From: JAAXHB01 sp965221635
GTDB taxonomy: Bacteria; Actinomycetota; Acidimicrobiia; Acidimicrobiales; Aldehydirespiratoraceae
DNA length: 64,000 bases
NCBI GenBank assembly: GCA_965221635.1
Contig: OZ244902.1
Coordinates: 186,001 to 250,000, forward strand
Direction of reading: 5' to 3'
Shown here: piece after piece, positions 25,338-34,482 of the stretch
How the letters are laid out: the number at the start of each line of letters is the position of its first letter
Position numbering within the stretch: the stretch's first letter is position 1
Program-made: the position numbers and the translations under genes
Notes under the pieces: model-generated
Database searches by the model: none
What the model saw: only the letters and a program-made list of their open reading frames with translations
What the model was told of the DNA's origin: nothing

Positions 25338-28300
25338 TTAGTCATCGGGGCGTGTGGCCTTGCCCCCATGAACAGACGGCTCACGGCACCACTGCTGTCT
25401 CAGCGTCTCGAGCGGGTCCAGGATCGCCTCGGGCAACCCGAGCCAATCACATAGCACGGCTTCGTCGAGCGCCACCCGGGCTGGGTCACCGTAGGCCTCA
25501 TTGGCGGGCCGGAAGTCCCGCAGCCGGAAGCGGGCAAACAGCTCGTTTGCCTGTGAGAGTTGCTCTGCCTCCAGCTTCCTGCAGTCCAACACCGGAATCT
25601 CGACAATGCGTCCAACGGACAATCTGCTGCGCCCTTGCTGTTGACGGGAACCAATCCACCAGTGACCGATCAGGCCCAGAGTCGTGTTCATCCAGAGCAC
25701 CAGTGGAACTTCCCATGCCTTCGATTCCACCAGCACGCTTGGCCAGGCCATTCCACCTATGCACGGCTTCGGTGTGAGACAGGCGCTCAACATCTGACTA
25801 TTGAGCCGAAAGTCAAGGTTCACGTGCACCCGCGACGAACTGAGATCCCAGGCCCGCCTGGCCTGCGCATCATCGATTCCGGGGCGCAGTTCCCCGTAGG
25901 AGTCGGGAGCGACCTCCAGCTTGTTCTCGCGGCCTGAACGTGCATTGTGCGCCCACAAGACCGGGTAGGAGGCGGCAATCCAGGCCCCTGAGTCAGAGTC
26001 GAGGTCGCGAATCCAAAACGGCGCCGCGTAGGCCCCGGTGCCTCTCGCAAGGGGTTCAGGCCGTCTCGGCTTCACACCGATGCCGGCGTTTCCGAGACCT
26101 GCCTCACCAAGATCACCGAGCGTGGCGATGGGCAGAGGCAACGGCTTGTGGCGAGGAAGGCGCAGGGATCCGTCCATCAGCGCAAGGCTGAAGGCAGCCA
26201 ATCCCAACTCTCGCAGTTGCCCGTAACCGCCGTCGTCGATCCGACCCGTGCCGAAGATTCCGATGCGCTCCCCGCCGATGCGAAGCTCCCCCGGCCCGTC
26301 GTCGTCTTCAAGACGTTCACGCACCGCTGTTGCCACCGCGAGCGCGTGCGAGACGCTCGGGGGGCGATCCGCCAGACCCACCCAGTGCACCTTGGCTTTC
26401 GATAGCTGATCGCTCTCGCTGGTGGCAGCCGCACCGGTGCTTTCGAGGCGGCGGGCTATCACCAGCACCTCCGCCATGGCGGTGTCATCGGAGAAGGCTC
26501 TGTTGGTGGATCCGTGCGCGGCGATCGACACAACCACCACATCCTCGTAGTGTTGATCAAGGAGCTTGCGGGCCTGTTTCCAGGAATTGGACGAGACAAA
26601 CGTGGCGGGCAGCACGAAGGCAACCACCCCGCCCGGCTTCACCTTGACGTGGGCGAGATCCACAAAGTAGCTGGCGAGGCCTGCGTGACCACGACCTGCT
26701 GCGAGCCGCTTACCGCGGTACAGCGAGATCTTCGCGAGGCGTGTGCTCATGGCTGCCTGCTCGTCTTCACTGGTGCCGAACCCGGCGAAAGCGGGCCTCG
26801 GAACGCCGACGTGTTCGGCTTCCTGGCCAACGGTTCGCGCGAAGGGCGGATTCATGATCACCAGATCAGCCGAGCGATGCTCCAACACAAACCGACGCTG
26901 ATCTTCGTCGGTGGAGCGTTCGCCGGAGCCCTCTGCCGCGATGCGACCGGTGCCGAACAGAGAACTGGCTTCAACATCGTCGATCAGGTCGAGCGATCCG
27001 AGGGCCGCCACTGAGACGCCCTCGCCGGAACCGGTGATCTCGCCACGTCCGTAGGGCATCAGGATGATCCTCGTGTCCTCAAAGGGCACCGCGGGATGCA
27101 TCGAGGACAGCATCGCCGCAGTCACATGCACAGCCGCGGGCATGATGTCCGCGCCGATCAGAACGTCGCGCATGAACACGGGATGCAACTGGGAGTCCTC
27201 AAGGCCCGCGCGGCGAGCACGGGCCGAAATCCTGGCGTAGGCGGCCAACAGCAGAGCGCCGGTGCCACAGGCAAGGTCGGCGACCCTCATCGATTCCAGG
27301 GCGGAACGCTGCGACAGGTCGGCCTTCAAGTGGGTGACTGCTAGTTCGGCAAGCAGAGCCGCCGAGGCAGGCCTGGTGTAGAAGGTGGCCAGGAACTTGC
27401 GATCAGCGATCAGCCTGCCGAAGAGTTGCCCCGCCATTTCCTGCACCGTGGTGAGCCCTAACCCGGCCAGCGTTTCCGCCACCGCTCCCAGGCGGCCGGC
27501 GACCTCCTTGAACACATCGGCCGGAAGTGGCGCCAACACTCGACGCGCGATCGCGAAGATCGGCCAGTAGTTGATCTCCAGGATTCGATCCCACTCACTG
27601 AGCAGGGCAGTCGGTGTGGGCTCCCCTGCGGTCAACAGTTCATCAAAGGGCGTTATGTCTTCGTGAGTGGACGCAACGGCGTGATGGAAGCTGAGCGCGT
27701 TGGCGACGATGGTCATGGCCATGCGCGACGTTTGTTCACCGTCTTCCTGGTGCAACTCGGACGCGATCAAGTCCAGGACTCTGCTCCGCCGTGGTAGCAG
27801 CATGCTTCGCAGGACGTTGGCCGCCTGGGAAACACCGTCCTCGAACACATCAAGCGCCTGGTTCACTCGGCGCTCCGACAAGGCCACCGACTCGACAAAG
27901 TTGGCCAGCCCGTCAACGCTGCCCTGAATCCACCCCGACCGGGGGAATCGATGCGGGCGGCCGCCTTCGACGTGGCTCACGAGGCAGTAGTCGAAGCGCT
28001 CGGCTTCCAGAGCAGCAGAAAGCGCGGCTTGCCGAACGTGCGCAAGGCTGTCGGGGATGCGCACGGCCACGACTTGTTCCACTGTGTCACCTGTCTCGGC
28101 GAGCGTCTCGCCAAGGCGCTCCTCGGCGTCTTCCTCCACGCCGTGAGCGGGCAGGAATTCGGTTTCGAGCAGCACCGAGGCCCCTCCGGGCATGTTCACG
28201 ACGATGTCGGGAGCCTTTGCGTTCTTGTCGGCGAGCACGCGGGTGGATTCGGCTTCAACCACCCAGCGCGGGTGCTTGGTGTGCAGCAGCGCCGCGAGGC

Positions 28301-28343
28301 GGTCGTTGAGGGTCTTCTCGCCGGTGCGTGCCTGTCGGGCCAT
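25338..28343 (-). CDS. Large N6-adenine DNA methyltransferase (type IIG-like)
   Basis: The 1001-residue protein has a class I SAM-binding motif DLACGTG (356-362) and the amino-methyltransferase motif NPPF (498-501), the order of gamma-type N6-adenine MTases. The N-terminal 100 residues look like a PD-(D/E)XK fold: P45-D46-I-V-V, then LLETEF (60-62), but the usual lysine of ExK is a glutamate. The C-terminal 350 residues (SRQQQGRSRLSVGRIVEIPV) resemble target-recognition regions. It could be a type IIG restriction-modification enzyme or a methylase with a dead nuclease. No separate restriction or specificity gene is adjacent. Confidence 0.82.
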   Translation of the reverse strand: MARQARTGEKTLNDRLAALLHTKHPRWVVEAESTRVLADKNAKAPDIVVNMPGGASVLLETEFLPAHGVEEDAEERLGETLAETGDTVEQVVAVRIPDSLAHVRQAALSAALEAERFDYCLVSHVEGGRPHRFPRSGWIQGSVDGLANFVESVALSERRVNQALDVFEDGVSQAANVLRSMLLPRRSRVLDLIASELHQEDGEQTSRMAMTIVANALSFHHAVASTHEDITPFDELLTAGEPTPTALLSEWDRILEINYWPIFAIARRVLAPLPADVFKEVAGRLGAVAETLAGLGLTTVQEMAGQLFGRLIADRKFLATFYTRPASAALLAELAVTHLKADLSQRSALESMRVADLACGTGALLLAAYARISARARRAGLEDSQLHPVFMRDVLIGADIMPAAVHVTAAMLSSMHPAVPFEDTRIILMPYGRGEITGSGEGVSVAALGSLDLIDDVEASSLFGTGRIAAEGSGERSTDEDQRRFVLEHRSADLVIMNPPFARTVGQEAEHVGVPRPAFAGFGTSEDEQAAMSTRLAKISLYRGKRLAAGRGHAGLASYFVDLAHVKVKPGGVVAFVLPATFVSSNSWKQARKLLDQHYEDVVVVSIAAHGSTNRAFSDDTAMAEVLVIARRLESTGAAATSESDQLSKAKVHWVGLADRPPSVSHALAVATAVRERLEDDDGPGELRIGGERIGIFGTGRIDDGGYGQLRELGLAAFSLALMDGSLRLPRHKPLPLPIATLGDLGEAGLGNAGIGVKPRRPEPLARGTGAYAAPFWIRDLDSDSGAWIAASYPVLWAHNARSGRENKLEVAPDSYGELRPGIDDAQARRAWDLSSSRVHVNLDFRLNSQMLSACLTPKPCIGGMAWPSVLVESKAWEVPLVLWMNTTLGLIGHWWIGSRQQQGRSRLSVGRIVEIPVLDCRKLEAEQLSQANELFARFRLRDFRPANEAYGDPARVALDEAVLCDWLGLPEAILDPLETLRQQWCREPSVHGGKATRPDD

Positions 28344-28542
28344 TGTCAGCGCTCCTCCGGCTTTGTCAAATCTGCAAACGCCCAACACCGGCCACGCGAA
28401 CCGGGAGCGGCGCTTCTGGGATCATGTTTGCCTGTATCAGGAAGATAGCAGGATGGTGTGACACAGACTTTCATAGCACAGTGCGTAGATCCGGTTTATC
28501 TCGCGCCTGGAACGATGGGGACTTGGGTCGGCGTGCGGGTGC

Positions 28543-30060
28543 TCAGTTGTTGGGGGAGATTGTGGCTCTCAGGTTGTAGTCGGTTATCAGATCTTGGAGG
28601 TCTTGGGGTTTGGCTTGCTCGGGCAGCGCATCGAAGGTGGCCAGATCCTCACGGGCGCCTCGTAGATCGGTGGCTCCGGTCTCGGCGCCGGTGGTTGGGA
28701 GGCTGCGGCTGAAGGCTCGGTACACGAGGGCTTGGGGATGCTGGGGGTTTATCGCCAGCGCGTCGTCGAAGTAGCTGATGGCACGGGCGACGAGTTCGGG
28801 GTCGCCGGTTCGGGCGATCAGCCATCCTCTTGCGGCGAGCACGTCGGGATTGTCGGGAAGGTCGACCAGCACCCAGTCCAGCGCCTGCACCGCTGCGAGC
28901 AGCTCACCTCGCGCGGCCATGGCCTCAGAGGCTTCCACAGCATCCGCGACGTTGAGCCCGGACTCGGCGAAGGAGCCCCGGTCGGGGTTCTGCCACACCT
29001 CCAGGAAGCTGCGCTCGGCTTCACTTGGCGCCGTGGGCTCAACCCCGGAGTCACCCGCGGCCAGGGCCAGCCCCTCGGCTATTCGCTCGCGCAGGCCGGA
29101 CTGGGCTATGAGCGTCTCCGCGAACGCGGGTGGATCGAGAGCGTCGAAGGCCGCCAGCTCGGCCGCTGCGCGAGCAGGGTCGTCATTCTCAATCGAGATG
29201 ATCGCCTTGAACAGGCGGGCGTCGGCGTAGTTCGGATCGATCGCAATGGCGTCGTCGATGAACCCCACGGCGGCTTCACTGTCGGGGTCACCGCCGCGGC
29301 GCGACGCGAGCCAGCCGCGATAGGTGAGCGCCTCCACGTTGGATGGTTGCAACTCGAGCGCCTCGTCGTACAAGGCGATGGCCTCGTCGATGTCGCCACC
29401 GGAGAGCGCGCCCTGCGCGTCGAAGATCAGCTGCCGGGTGGTGGCGCGAATGTCCCCGGTCACGGACTCGCCGGCGCCACGGCTGCCCGAGAACCGCGCC
29501 ACACCCACCCCCGCCAAGGCGGCCACGACGGTGATGCCAACCGTCCACACCAGCACCCCACGCCAGCGCCCGCGTCGTCGCCCCGGCACGGCCGAGCCCG
29601 CAGATGACCTGCCGGCAGCCACCGCGGGCCCTTCGCCGGAGGCTCGGGCGGGTCGCAGCATCACCACCAGCACCGCGCCAATTCCCGCCACCGCCACCAC
29701 CGGCAGCACCCACACGAGGCTGGTGATCCCGGTGGCGGAAGGTGTGTAGTCGATGTCGGCGTCGTAAGCGGCCACGAGCTGATCACGGATGTAGAGGTCG
29801 TCGCGGCCCTCGTCCACCCACACCGCGATCTGACGGCGGATCTCGCGGGCCACCGGAACGTCGCTTTCGGCCACGGACTGTCCCGCGCACACCGGGCAGG
29901 CGTAGTTCTGCGCCAGGGCGCGGGCCCGATCGGCGTTGGTGCGGGGCGGGCCCTCATCGAACGCGCCGTAGGTGAACGCAACCGCCGCAACCCCCAACGC
30001 CAAAACCCAACCAGCGGAACGCCCACCAAGCCGGGCCCGCCACCCGACGCGCCGGCTCAC
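28543..30060 (-). CDS. ccmH: CcmH-CcmI fusion, apocytochrome c thiol reductase with TPR domain
   Basis: The 505-residue membrane protein starts with a hydrophobic segment, then the CcmH haem-handling motif ACPVC (Cys55, Cys58) in CAGQSVAESDVPVAREIR, a second membrane segment near 115-135, a third near 175-195, and a periplasmic-side TPR region to the end (ALYDEALELQPSNVEALTYR; ALAINPQHPQALVYRAF). CcmH reduces the apocytochrome CxxCH and CcmI binds its C-terminus; here they are one chain. GTG 30060 overlaps the ccmG stop (GTGA). It is the last gene of the ccm operon. Confidence 0.88.
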   Translation of the reverse strand: MSRRVGWRARLGGRSAGWVLALGVAAVAFTYGAFDEGPPRTNADRARALAQNYACPVCAGQSVAESDVPVAREIRRQIAVWVDEGRDDLYIRDQLVAAYDADIDYTPSATGITSLVWVLPVVAVAGIGAVLVVMLRPARASGEGPAVAAGRSSAGSAVPGRRRGRWRGVLVWTVGITVVAALAGVGVARFSGSRGAGESVTGDIRATTRQLIFDAQGALSGGDIDEAIALYDEALELQPSNVEALTYRGWLASRRGGDPDSEAAVGFIDDAIAIDPNYADARLFKAIISIENDDPARAAAELAAFDALDPPAFAETLIAQSGLRERIAEGLALAAGDSGVEPTAPSEAERSFLEVWQNPDRGSFAESGLNVADAVEASEAMAARGELLAAVQALDWVLVDLPDNPDVLAARGWLIARTGDPELVARAISYFDDALAINPQHPQALVYRAFSRSLPTTGAETGATDLRGAREDLATFDALPEQAKPQDLQDLITDYNLRATISPNN

Positions 30061-30734
30061 CGGGCCCCGCCTGCGGACACTTCGGCGATCACGTCGTCCA
30101 TGCCGTTTGCGGTGACACCTCCGAGGTGCTTCCACACCACCACCCCCGAGGGCGCCACCATGTAGGACTCCGGCACCCCGGTGACGCCGTAGGACACGGC
30201 CACCCTGCCTGAGCCCTCGGCCAGCACCGGCCAGTCGCCGCCGTTGGCCTCGAAGAACTCCTCCACGTTGGCGGGGCTGTCGTCGAACACCACCGAAACG
30301 ATCCTGGCGTCATCGGCTGCCCGGTGGCGCTGGTCGAACTCCACAAGTTCGGGATGTTCGATGATGCACGGCACGCAAGTGGTGGAAAAGAAGTTCACCA
30401 CCACCCAGCGGCCCCTCCAGTCGTCAAGATCAAAGGGCTCACCGTCGGTTGTTGTTCCCACGATCGCCGGTGCCAACTCCCCCAGGATCGCGCTGGATGC
30501 CCTGCGTTGGAGGCCCGAGTCTCGGGTGGCGAGCAGCACCATCAACATCACCGCCAGCACCGCCACCGGCAACACAACCCACCGCAAGGATCCCGCGCTC
30601 CGCGACCTTCTTTGGGGCGACCTTCCCTGGGGCGACCTTCCCTGGGGCGAGCTTGCCCGGGGTGACCCTTCCCGGGGCGACCTTTCCTGGGGCGTCTCCG
30701 GTTGGGACTGCAGGGCGCCCTGGTCGTCGGTCAT
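30057..30734 (-). CDS. ccmG: CcmG/ResA-type thiol-disulfide oxidoreductase
   Basis: This is a membrane-anchored thioredoxin-like protein of 225 residues. A cytoplasmic N-terminal tail of 45 residues is built from five-residue repeats (SPQGR-like), then a membrane helix (WVVLPVAVLAVMLMVLLA), then the thioredoxin fold with FFSTTCVPC (Cys120, Cys123) and GVTGVPESYMV, whose cis-proline precedes the glutamate typical of CcmG. It keeps apocytochrome c cysteines reduced. It overlaps ccmF upstream and ccmH downstream by four bases each. The repeat tail is unusual. Confidence 0.9.
   Translation of the reverse strand: MTDDQGALQSQPETPQERSPREGSPRASSPQGRSPQGRSPQRRSRSAGSLRWVVLPVAVLAVMLMVLLATRDSGLQRRASSAILGELAPAIVGTTTDGEPFDLDDWRGRWVVVNFFSTTCVPCIIEHPELVEFDQRHRAADDARIVSVVFDDSPANVEEFFEANGGDWPVLAEGSGRVAVSYGVTGVPESYMVAPSGVVVWKHLGGVTANGMDDVIAEVSAGGAR
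30601..30705 (-). repeat. 15-bp in-frame tandem repeat in ccmG
   Basis: Seven 15-base units run from 30601 to 30705, with plus-strand consensus GGCGACCTTCCCTGG. The unit at 30616-30630 is identical to that at 30631-30645; the others differ at a few bases. On the coding strand each unit adds five residues rich in Ser, Pro, Arg, Gly and Gln to the cytoplasmic tail of CcmG. Confidence 0.9.
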
Positions 30735-32839
30735 GGCGCCACCACCGACGCCCGCGGGGAGCCACGCTCCTCGGCGAGACCGTCTACCCGCTCAGCGCCT
30801 CCGCGCGAGGGCCGTTTGAAGTTTCTTCGCCTTGGGGGCACCAGCGACAGCAGCGTGCCTAGCGCCATCACCAGCCCCCCGAGCCACAGCCACGCCACCA
30901 TTGGCTGCACCGTCACCCTCAACACCACCCTGTCCTCGGGCCCCGAAGCAGCGAAAGCCCCGTCGGTGCCATCGAACGCACCGGCCGGTGACGTTCCCGA
31001 ATCTGACGACTCGGGGAACGACACCACCGACAACGCCACGTCGTCACGAAGAGTGGAACGCACCGAGGGAATGCCGATCGTTTGCGACGCGAACGGGTAC
31101 ACCGCCACCGCGGGGGCGTAGGTCTTGGTGTCGTCGATGCGAACCAGCGCCTCACGTTCGAGCCGGTTGGGGTGCTCCACCAGGCGCGAACCCTCATAGG
31201 TGATCTGGTGCCCCGCGAAGGACGCTGTCTGCTGGGGCACCATCGAGAACTCGGCCTGGCGCACGTAGGAACCGCTCGCGGCGAGCGCCACGCCCACCAT
31301 CACCACCCCGATGTGGGTGATCATGCCGCCACCGGAAGACCCAACCAGCGCGCGCACTCCTTTGCGACGCACCCCCAACGCCAGGTGGCGCAGCGCCGTG
31401 CCCCCCGCGAATCCGCCCAAACCGAAAGCCAGCAGCGGCGCCCATCCCCGAGCCCCGGCCACCACAACGGCGAACACCAACACCAGAGCCGCCACCCAGG
31501 CCGGGCCCAGCAGCCTGCGGCTGAGCAGTCCCCCAACGCCACGCCGCGACCGGTCGTGGCCCTCGGCGTGGGTCGACCGGTACCCCCAGGGCAGCACCGG
31601 CGCCACCGCCATCAGAAACAGCAGCGCCAGCCCCACCGGTCGGGTCATCTGCTCGAAGTAGGGGGCGCCCACCGAAACGGTGCGACCGTCGACGGCTTCC
31701 ACGATCAGAGGGAAGATCGTTCCGAGCAGCACGATGAAAGCGAACGCGGCGAACAGGGCGTTGTTGGCCAAGAACGCCGCCTCTCGCGACGCCGGGGATC
31801 CGATTCGGCCATCCGGGGATCGCAGCAGCCCGCCGCGCCAACCGATCAACGCCAGCGAGGCGATCACGATCACCCCGAAGAACGCCAGGATCGTGGGCCC
31901 GATGCCGGACTCGGTGAAGGCGTGTACCGAGGCGAGCACCCCCGAACGGGTGAGGAACGTACCCAGGATGGTGAGTGAGAACGTGGCGATGATCAGCGAC
32001 AGGTTCCACACTCGCAACAGTCCGCGCCGTTGCTGCACCATCACCGAGTGCAGGTACGCGGTGCCGGTGATCCACGGCAACAGCGAGGCGTTCTCCACGG
32101 GATCCCAACCCCAGTATCCGCCCCATCCGAGCGTTTCGTAGCTCCACCACGCCCCCAGCACGATCCCCAAGGTGAGAAACCCCCACGCCGCCACGCTCCA
32201 ACGCCGGGTGACGGTGAGCCAGTCCTCGCCGAGGCGCCCGGTTGCCAGCGCCGCGATGGCGAACGCGAACGGCACCGTGAACCCAACGTAACCCAAGTAC
32301 AGGATCGGCGGGTGGAACGCCATCAGGATGTGGTTCTGCAACAGCGGGTTGGGGCCCGGCCCGTCGTATCCGGGCGGGGGATCCACCGACACGAACGGAG
32401 CGGCCGGGCCCACCATCAACGCAAAAAAGAAGGCGCACACCACGAACATCACCAGCAGCGCCCACGCCAGGAACGGATCATCGAACCGGTGGCGGAACCG
32501 AACCACCACCGACACCACGTAACCGCACAACACCAACACCCACAACAAGATCGAGCCTTCCAGCGCGGCCCACATGGTGGCCACGTTGAACACCGGCGGA
32601 GTGGTTGACGAACCGTTCTCGGCCACGAACTTCACGGTGAAGTCCCGGGTGATAAGCGCTCGCTCCATCACCACCACCGCAGCAACCGCGGCGGCGGCCA
32701 TCACCACCACCAGCGTGCGGGTGCTGCGACCCCAGCCGGGGTGACGGCCGGCCAACCCCAGCGCGGTGACCGCCACACCCGCAAGGGCCGCCGCCAGGCC
32801 CACGGCCACGAACATGCTGCCCGCGACGACGTTGCTCAC
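30731..32839 (-). CDS. ccmF: CcmF haem lyase subunit
   Basis: This polytopic membrane protein of 702 residues contains the haem-handling tryptophan motif in WGGYWGWDPVENASLLPW and the surrounding helices of CcmF/NrfE proteins. CcmF takes haem from holo-CcmE and attaches it to apocytochrome c together with CcmH/I. A soluble loop with DDTKTYAPAVAVYPFASQ lies near the C-terminus. GTG 32839 is the start. The stop overlaps ccmG by four bases; a 106-base gap separates it from ccmE. Confidence 0.92.
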   Translation of the reverse strand: MSNVVAGSMFVAVGLAAALAGVAVTALGLAGRHPGWGRSTRTLVVVMAAAAVAAVVVMERALITRDFTVKFVAENGSSTTPPVFNVATMWAALEGSILLWVLVLCGYVVSVVVRFRHRFDDPFLAWALLVMFVVCAFFFALMVGPAAPFVSVDPPPGYDGPGPNPLLQNHILMAFHPPILYLGYVGFTVPFAFAIAALATGRLGEDWLTVTRRWSVAAWGFLTLGIVLGAWWSYETLGWGGYWGWDPVENASLLPWITGTAYLHSVMVQQRRGLLRVWNLSLIIATFSLTILGTFLTRSGVLASVHAFTESGIGPTILAFFGVIVIASLALIGWRGGLLRSPDGRIGSPASREAAFLANNALFAAFAFIVLLGTIFPLIVEAVDGRTVSVGAPYFEQMTRPVGLALLFLMAVAPVLPWGYRSTHAEGHDRSRRGVGGLLSRRLLGPAWVAALVLVFAVVVAGARGWAPLLAFGLGGFAGGTALRHLALGVRRKGVRALVGSSGGGMITHIGVVMVGVALAASGSYVRQAEFSMVPQQTASFAGHQITYEGSRLVEHPNRLEREALVRIDDTKTYAPAVAVYPFASQTIGIPSVRSTLRDDVALSVVSFPESSDSGTSPAGAFDGTDGAFAASGPEDRVVLRVTVQPMVAWLWLGGLVMALGTLLSLVPPRRRNFKRPSRGGAERVDGLAEERGSPRASVVAP

Positions 32840-32945
32840 GGCCCGTCACCGTCCACGGCTCGAACGGCGCCTCTCCCCGCCTTCGCCCCGGCCCGTCGCT
32901 TCGGCCCGTCGCTTTGGCCTGGTGTCGCCGCGGTGGCGCGACGGT

Positions 32946-33494
32946 TCACGATTCCTGGGGCGTCTGGTCGGCCTCGGCTACGCGCTTGTCGTAGTCGTCG
33001 CGTTTGCGGTAGTCGTTGTCGTGCTTTACCAGCATCCTGTCCGACGCAAAATGCCACGCCTCGCCTGAGGATCCGTCACCCACCGGGGCCACACCCCTGG
33101 TCCAGGCGCCTTCCAGCACCACCGGCACGCCCGGCTGGAACAGCTCGGGAGGGTCGCCGATGTGTACAACGTCGATCACCTCGGCGTTGAAACCGATCGA
33201 GAATCCAATGGCGGGCCGGTCACCGGCGAAACCGTCGGCGGGCTCTTCGAGGGGCGTGCCCTGCACCCGAAATCGTTGCGACCCGAGCTCGTCTCGTCGT
33301 TGCACCGCCTCATCGGCGTTGTAAAAGAACAGCGCCGAATCCCCAAGCAGGTTCGCGGTGAGCATCACCACCGCAACCGCAACGGCCGCCGCGGCCACCC
33401 CCGCGGCGATTCGCCTGAAACGGCGCCTCGTGCCCGTGGCAGGGGCCGGTCGGGGCGTCAGCGGCGCCAGCTCCGCGGATTCGTTCGCAGCCAC
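32946..33494 (-). CDS. ccmE: CcmE haem chaperone
   Basis: The 182-residue protein has one N-terminal membrane helix (IAAGVAAAAVAVAVVMLTAN), an OB-fold domain (QRFRVQGTPLEEP; PVVLEGAW) and the covalent haem site VKHDNDY with His158 and Tyr162. It carries haem from CcmC to CcmF. The motif is the HxxxY form rather than the cysteine form. GTG 33494 is the start, six bases after ccmD. Confidence 0.9.
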   Translation of the reverse strand: MAANESAELAPLTPRPAPATGTRRRFRRIAAGVAAAAVAVAVVMLTANLLGDSALFFYNADEAVQRRDELGSQRFRVQGTPLEEPADGFAGDRPAIGFSIGFNAEVIDVVHIGDPPELFQPGVPVVLEGAWTRGVAPVGDGSSGEAWHFASDRMLVKHDNDYRKRDDYDKRVAEADQTPQES

Positions 33495-33500
33495 GGTGAT

Positions 33501-33734
33501 CTAGGCCTCGGTCGGGGACGGTTCGGATCCGGGCGCTGGTCGCGCCGAACCGTCGGTTCCGTCGGCCTCGCCGGTTCCGTCGGCTTGGGAGGTGGGTGTT
33601 GTCATCCAGCGTCGGCGTTGCGGGTTCACCCGGCCCGACAGGCGCCGACCGCGCCGCAGCAACGCCAACGCGTACACCACCACCGCGCCAAGCACCACCG
33701 CCCACGCGGCTGCCACGTAACCCAGGGCGGTCAC
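33501..33734 (-). CDS. ccmD: CcmD-like small membrane protein
   Basis: This 77-residue protein has a single membrane helix (YVAAAWAVVLGAVVVYALAL), a basic patch RRGRRLSGRVNPQRRR and an acidic Ser/Thr tail. Sequence identity to CcmD families is always low. Assignment rests on size, topology and position between ccmC and ccmE. CcmD helps release holo-CcmE from the CcmABC complex. Confidence 0.75.
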   Translation of the reverse strand: MTALGYVAAAWAVVLGAVVVYALALLRRGRRLSGRVNPQRRRWMTTPTSQADGTGEADGTDGSARPAPGSEPSPTEA

Positions 33735-33750
33735 GGCGCCGGTGTGCCTT

Positions 33751-34482
33751 TCATTGAAGAGCGGCCTCTTGGCGGCGGAGCGCCAACGCGTCGGCGATTT
33801 CCTGTGAGCGGATCTCGCGTTGGAGCCACCCCAGGCGGAAACGATGGATGATCAGCCAGATCAGCGCCATGGCGCCCACCACGATCCCGAGGAACACGGT
33901 GAACAAGGTGAGGTCTTCGAGTTTGCCGTCGGTTAGTGACGACTGCTGGTGCAGGGTGCGGTTGGCCCACCAGTTCACCGACTGGTTCACGATCGGCAGG
34001 TTCACCGCGCCGATCAGGCCCACGACCGCCGCCCTTGTGGCCGACGACTCGGGGGCGGCGCCGGTTGCCCGCACAGCCAGGTAGCCCACCATTATCAGGA
34101 ACAGGATCAGCGTGGTCACCAGGCGCACGTCACCCCAGTCCCAGTACACGCCCCAGGTGGGCCTCCCCCACAGCATTCCGGTAACCAGGGTGAGCCCGCA
34201 CAGGATCAAGCCAACCTCGGCGCCGGCATAGGCCACGGTGTCCCACCACACCGAACGTTTCCACAGCCACCCCACCGAACCCACCGCGGTGAGCACGAAC
34301 GCAACGTAGGTGTTGATCGCCACCGGCACGTGTACGTAGATGATCCGCACCGCGTCGCCTTGAACGTCGTCGGGTTCGGTCACGAACAGTCCCAGCAACG
34401 CCACCACCACGAACCCCGCGGCGGTGGCATAACCCAACCAGAACGTGGTTCTTGAGCCGGTGTGGGCGGGGGCGGCGTTCAC
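33751..34482 (-). CDS. ccmC: CcmC haem delivery protein
   Basis: This 243-residue protein with six membrane helices carries the WWD-type motif WGVYWDWGDVRLVTTL and flanking histidines in IIYVHVPVAINTY. It loads haem onto CcmE. GTG 34482 overlaps the ccmB stop by four bases (GTGA). The length and topology are normal for CcmC. Confidence 0.92.
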   Translation of the reverse strand: MNAAPAHTGSRTTFWLGYATAAGFVVVALLGLFVTEPDDVQGDAVRIIYVHVPVAINTYVAFVLTAVGSVGWLWKRSVWWDTVAYAGAEVGLILCGLTLVTGMLWGRPTWGVYWDWGDVRLVTTLILFLIMVGYLAVRATGAAPESSATRAAVVGLIGAVNLPIVNQSVNWWANRTLHQQSSLTDGKLEDLTLFTVFLGIVVGAMALIWLIIHRFRLGWLQREIRSQEIADALALRRQEAALQ

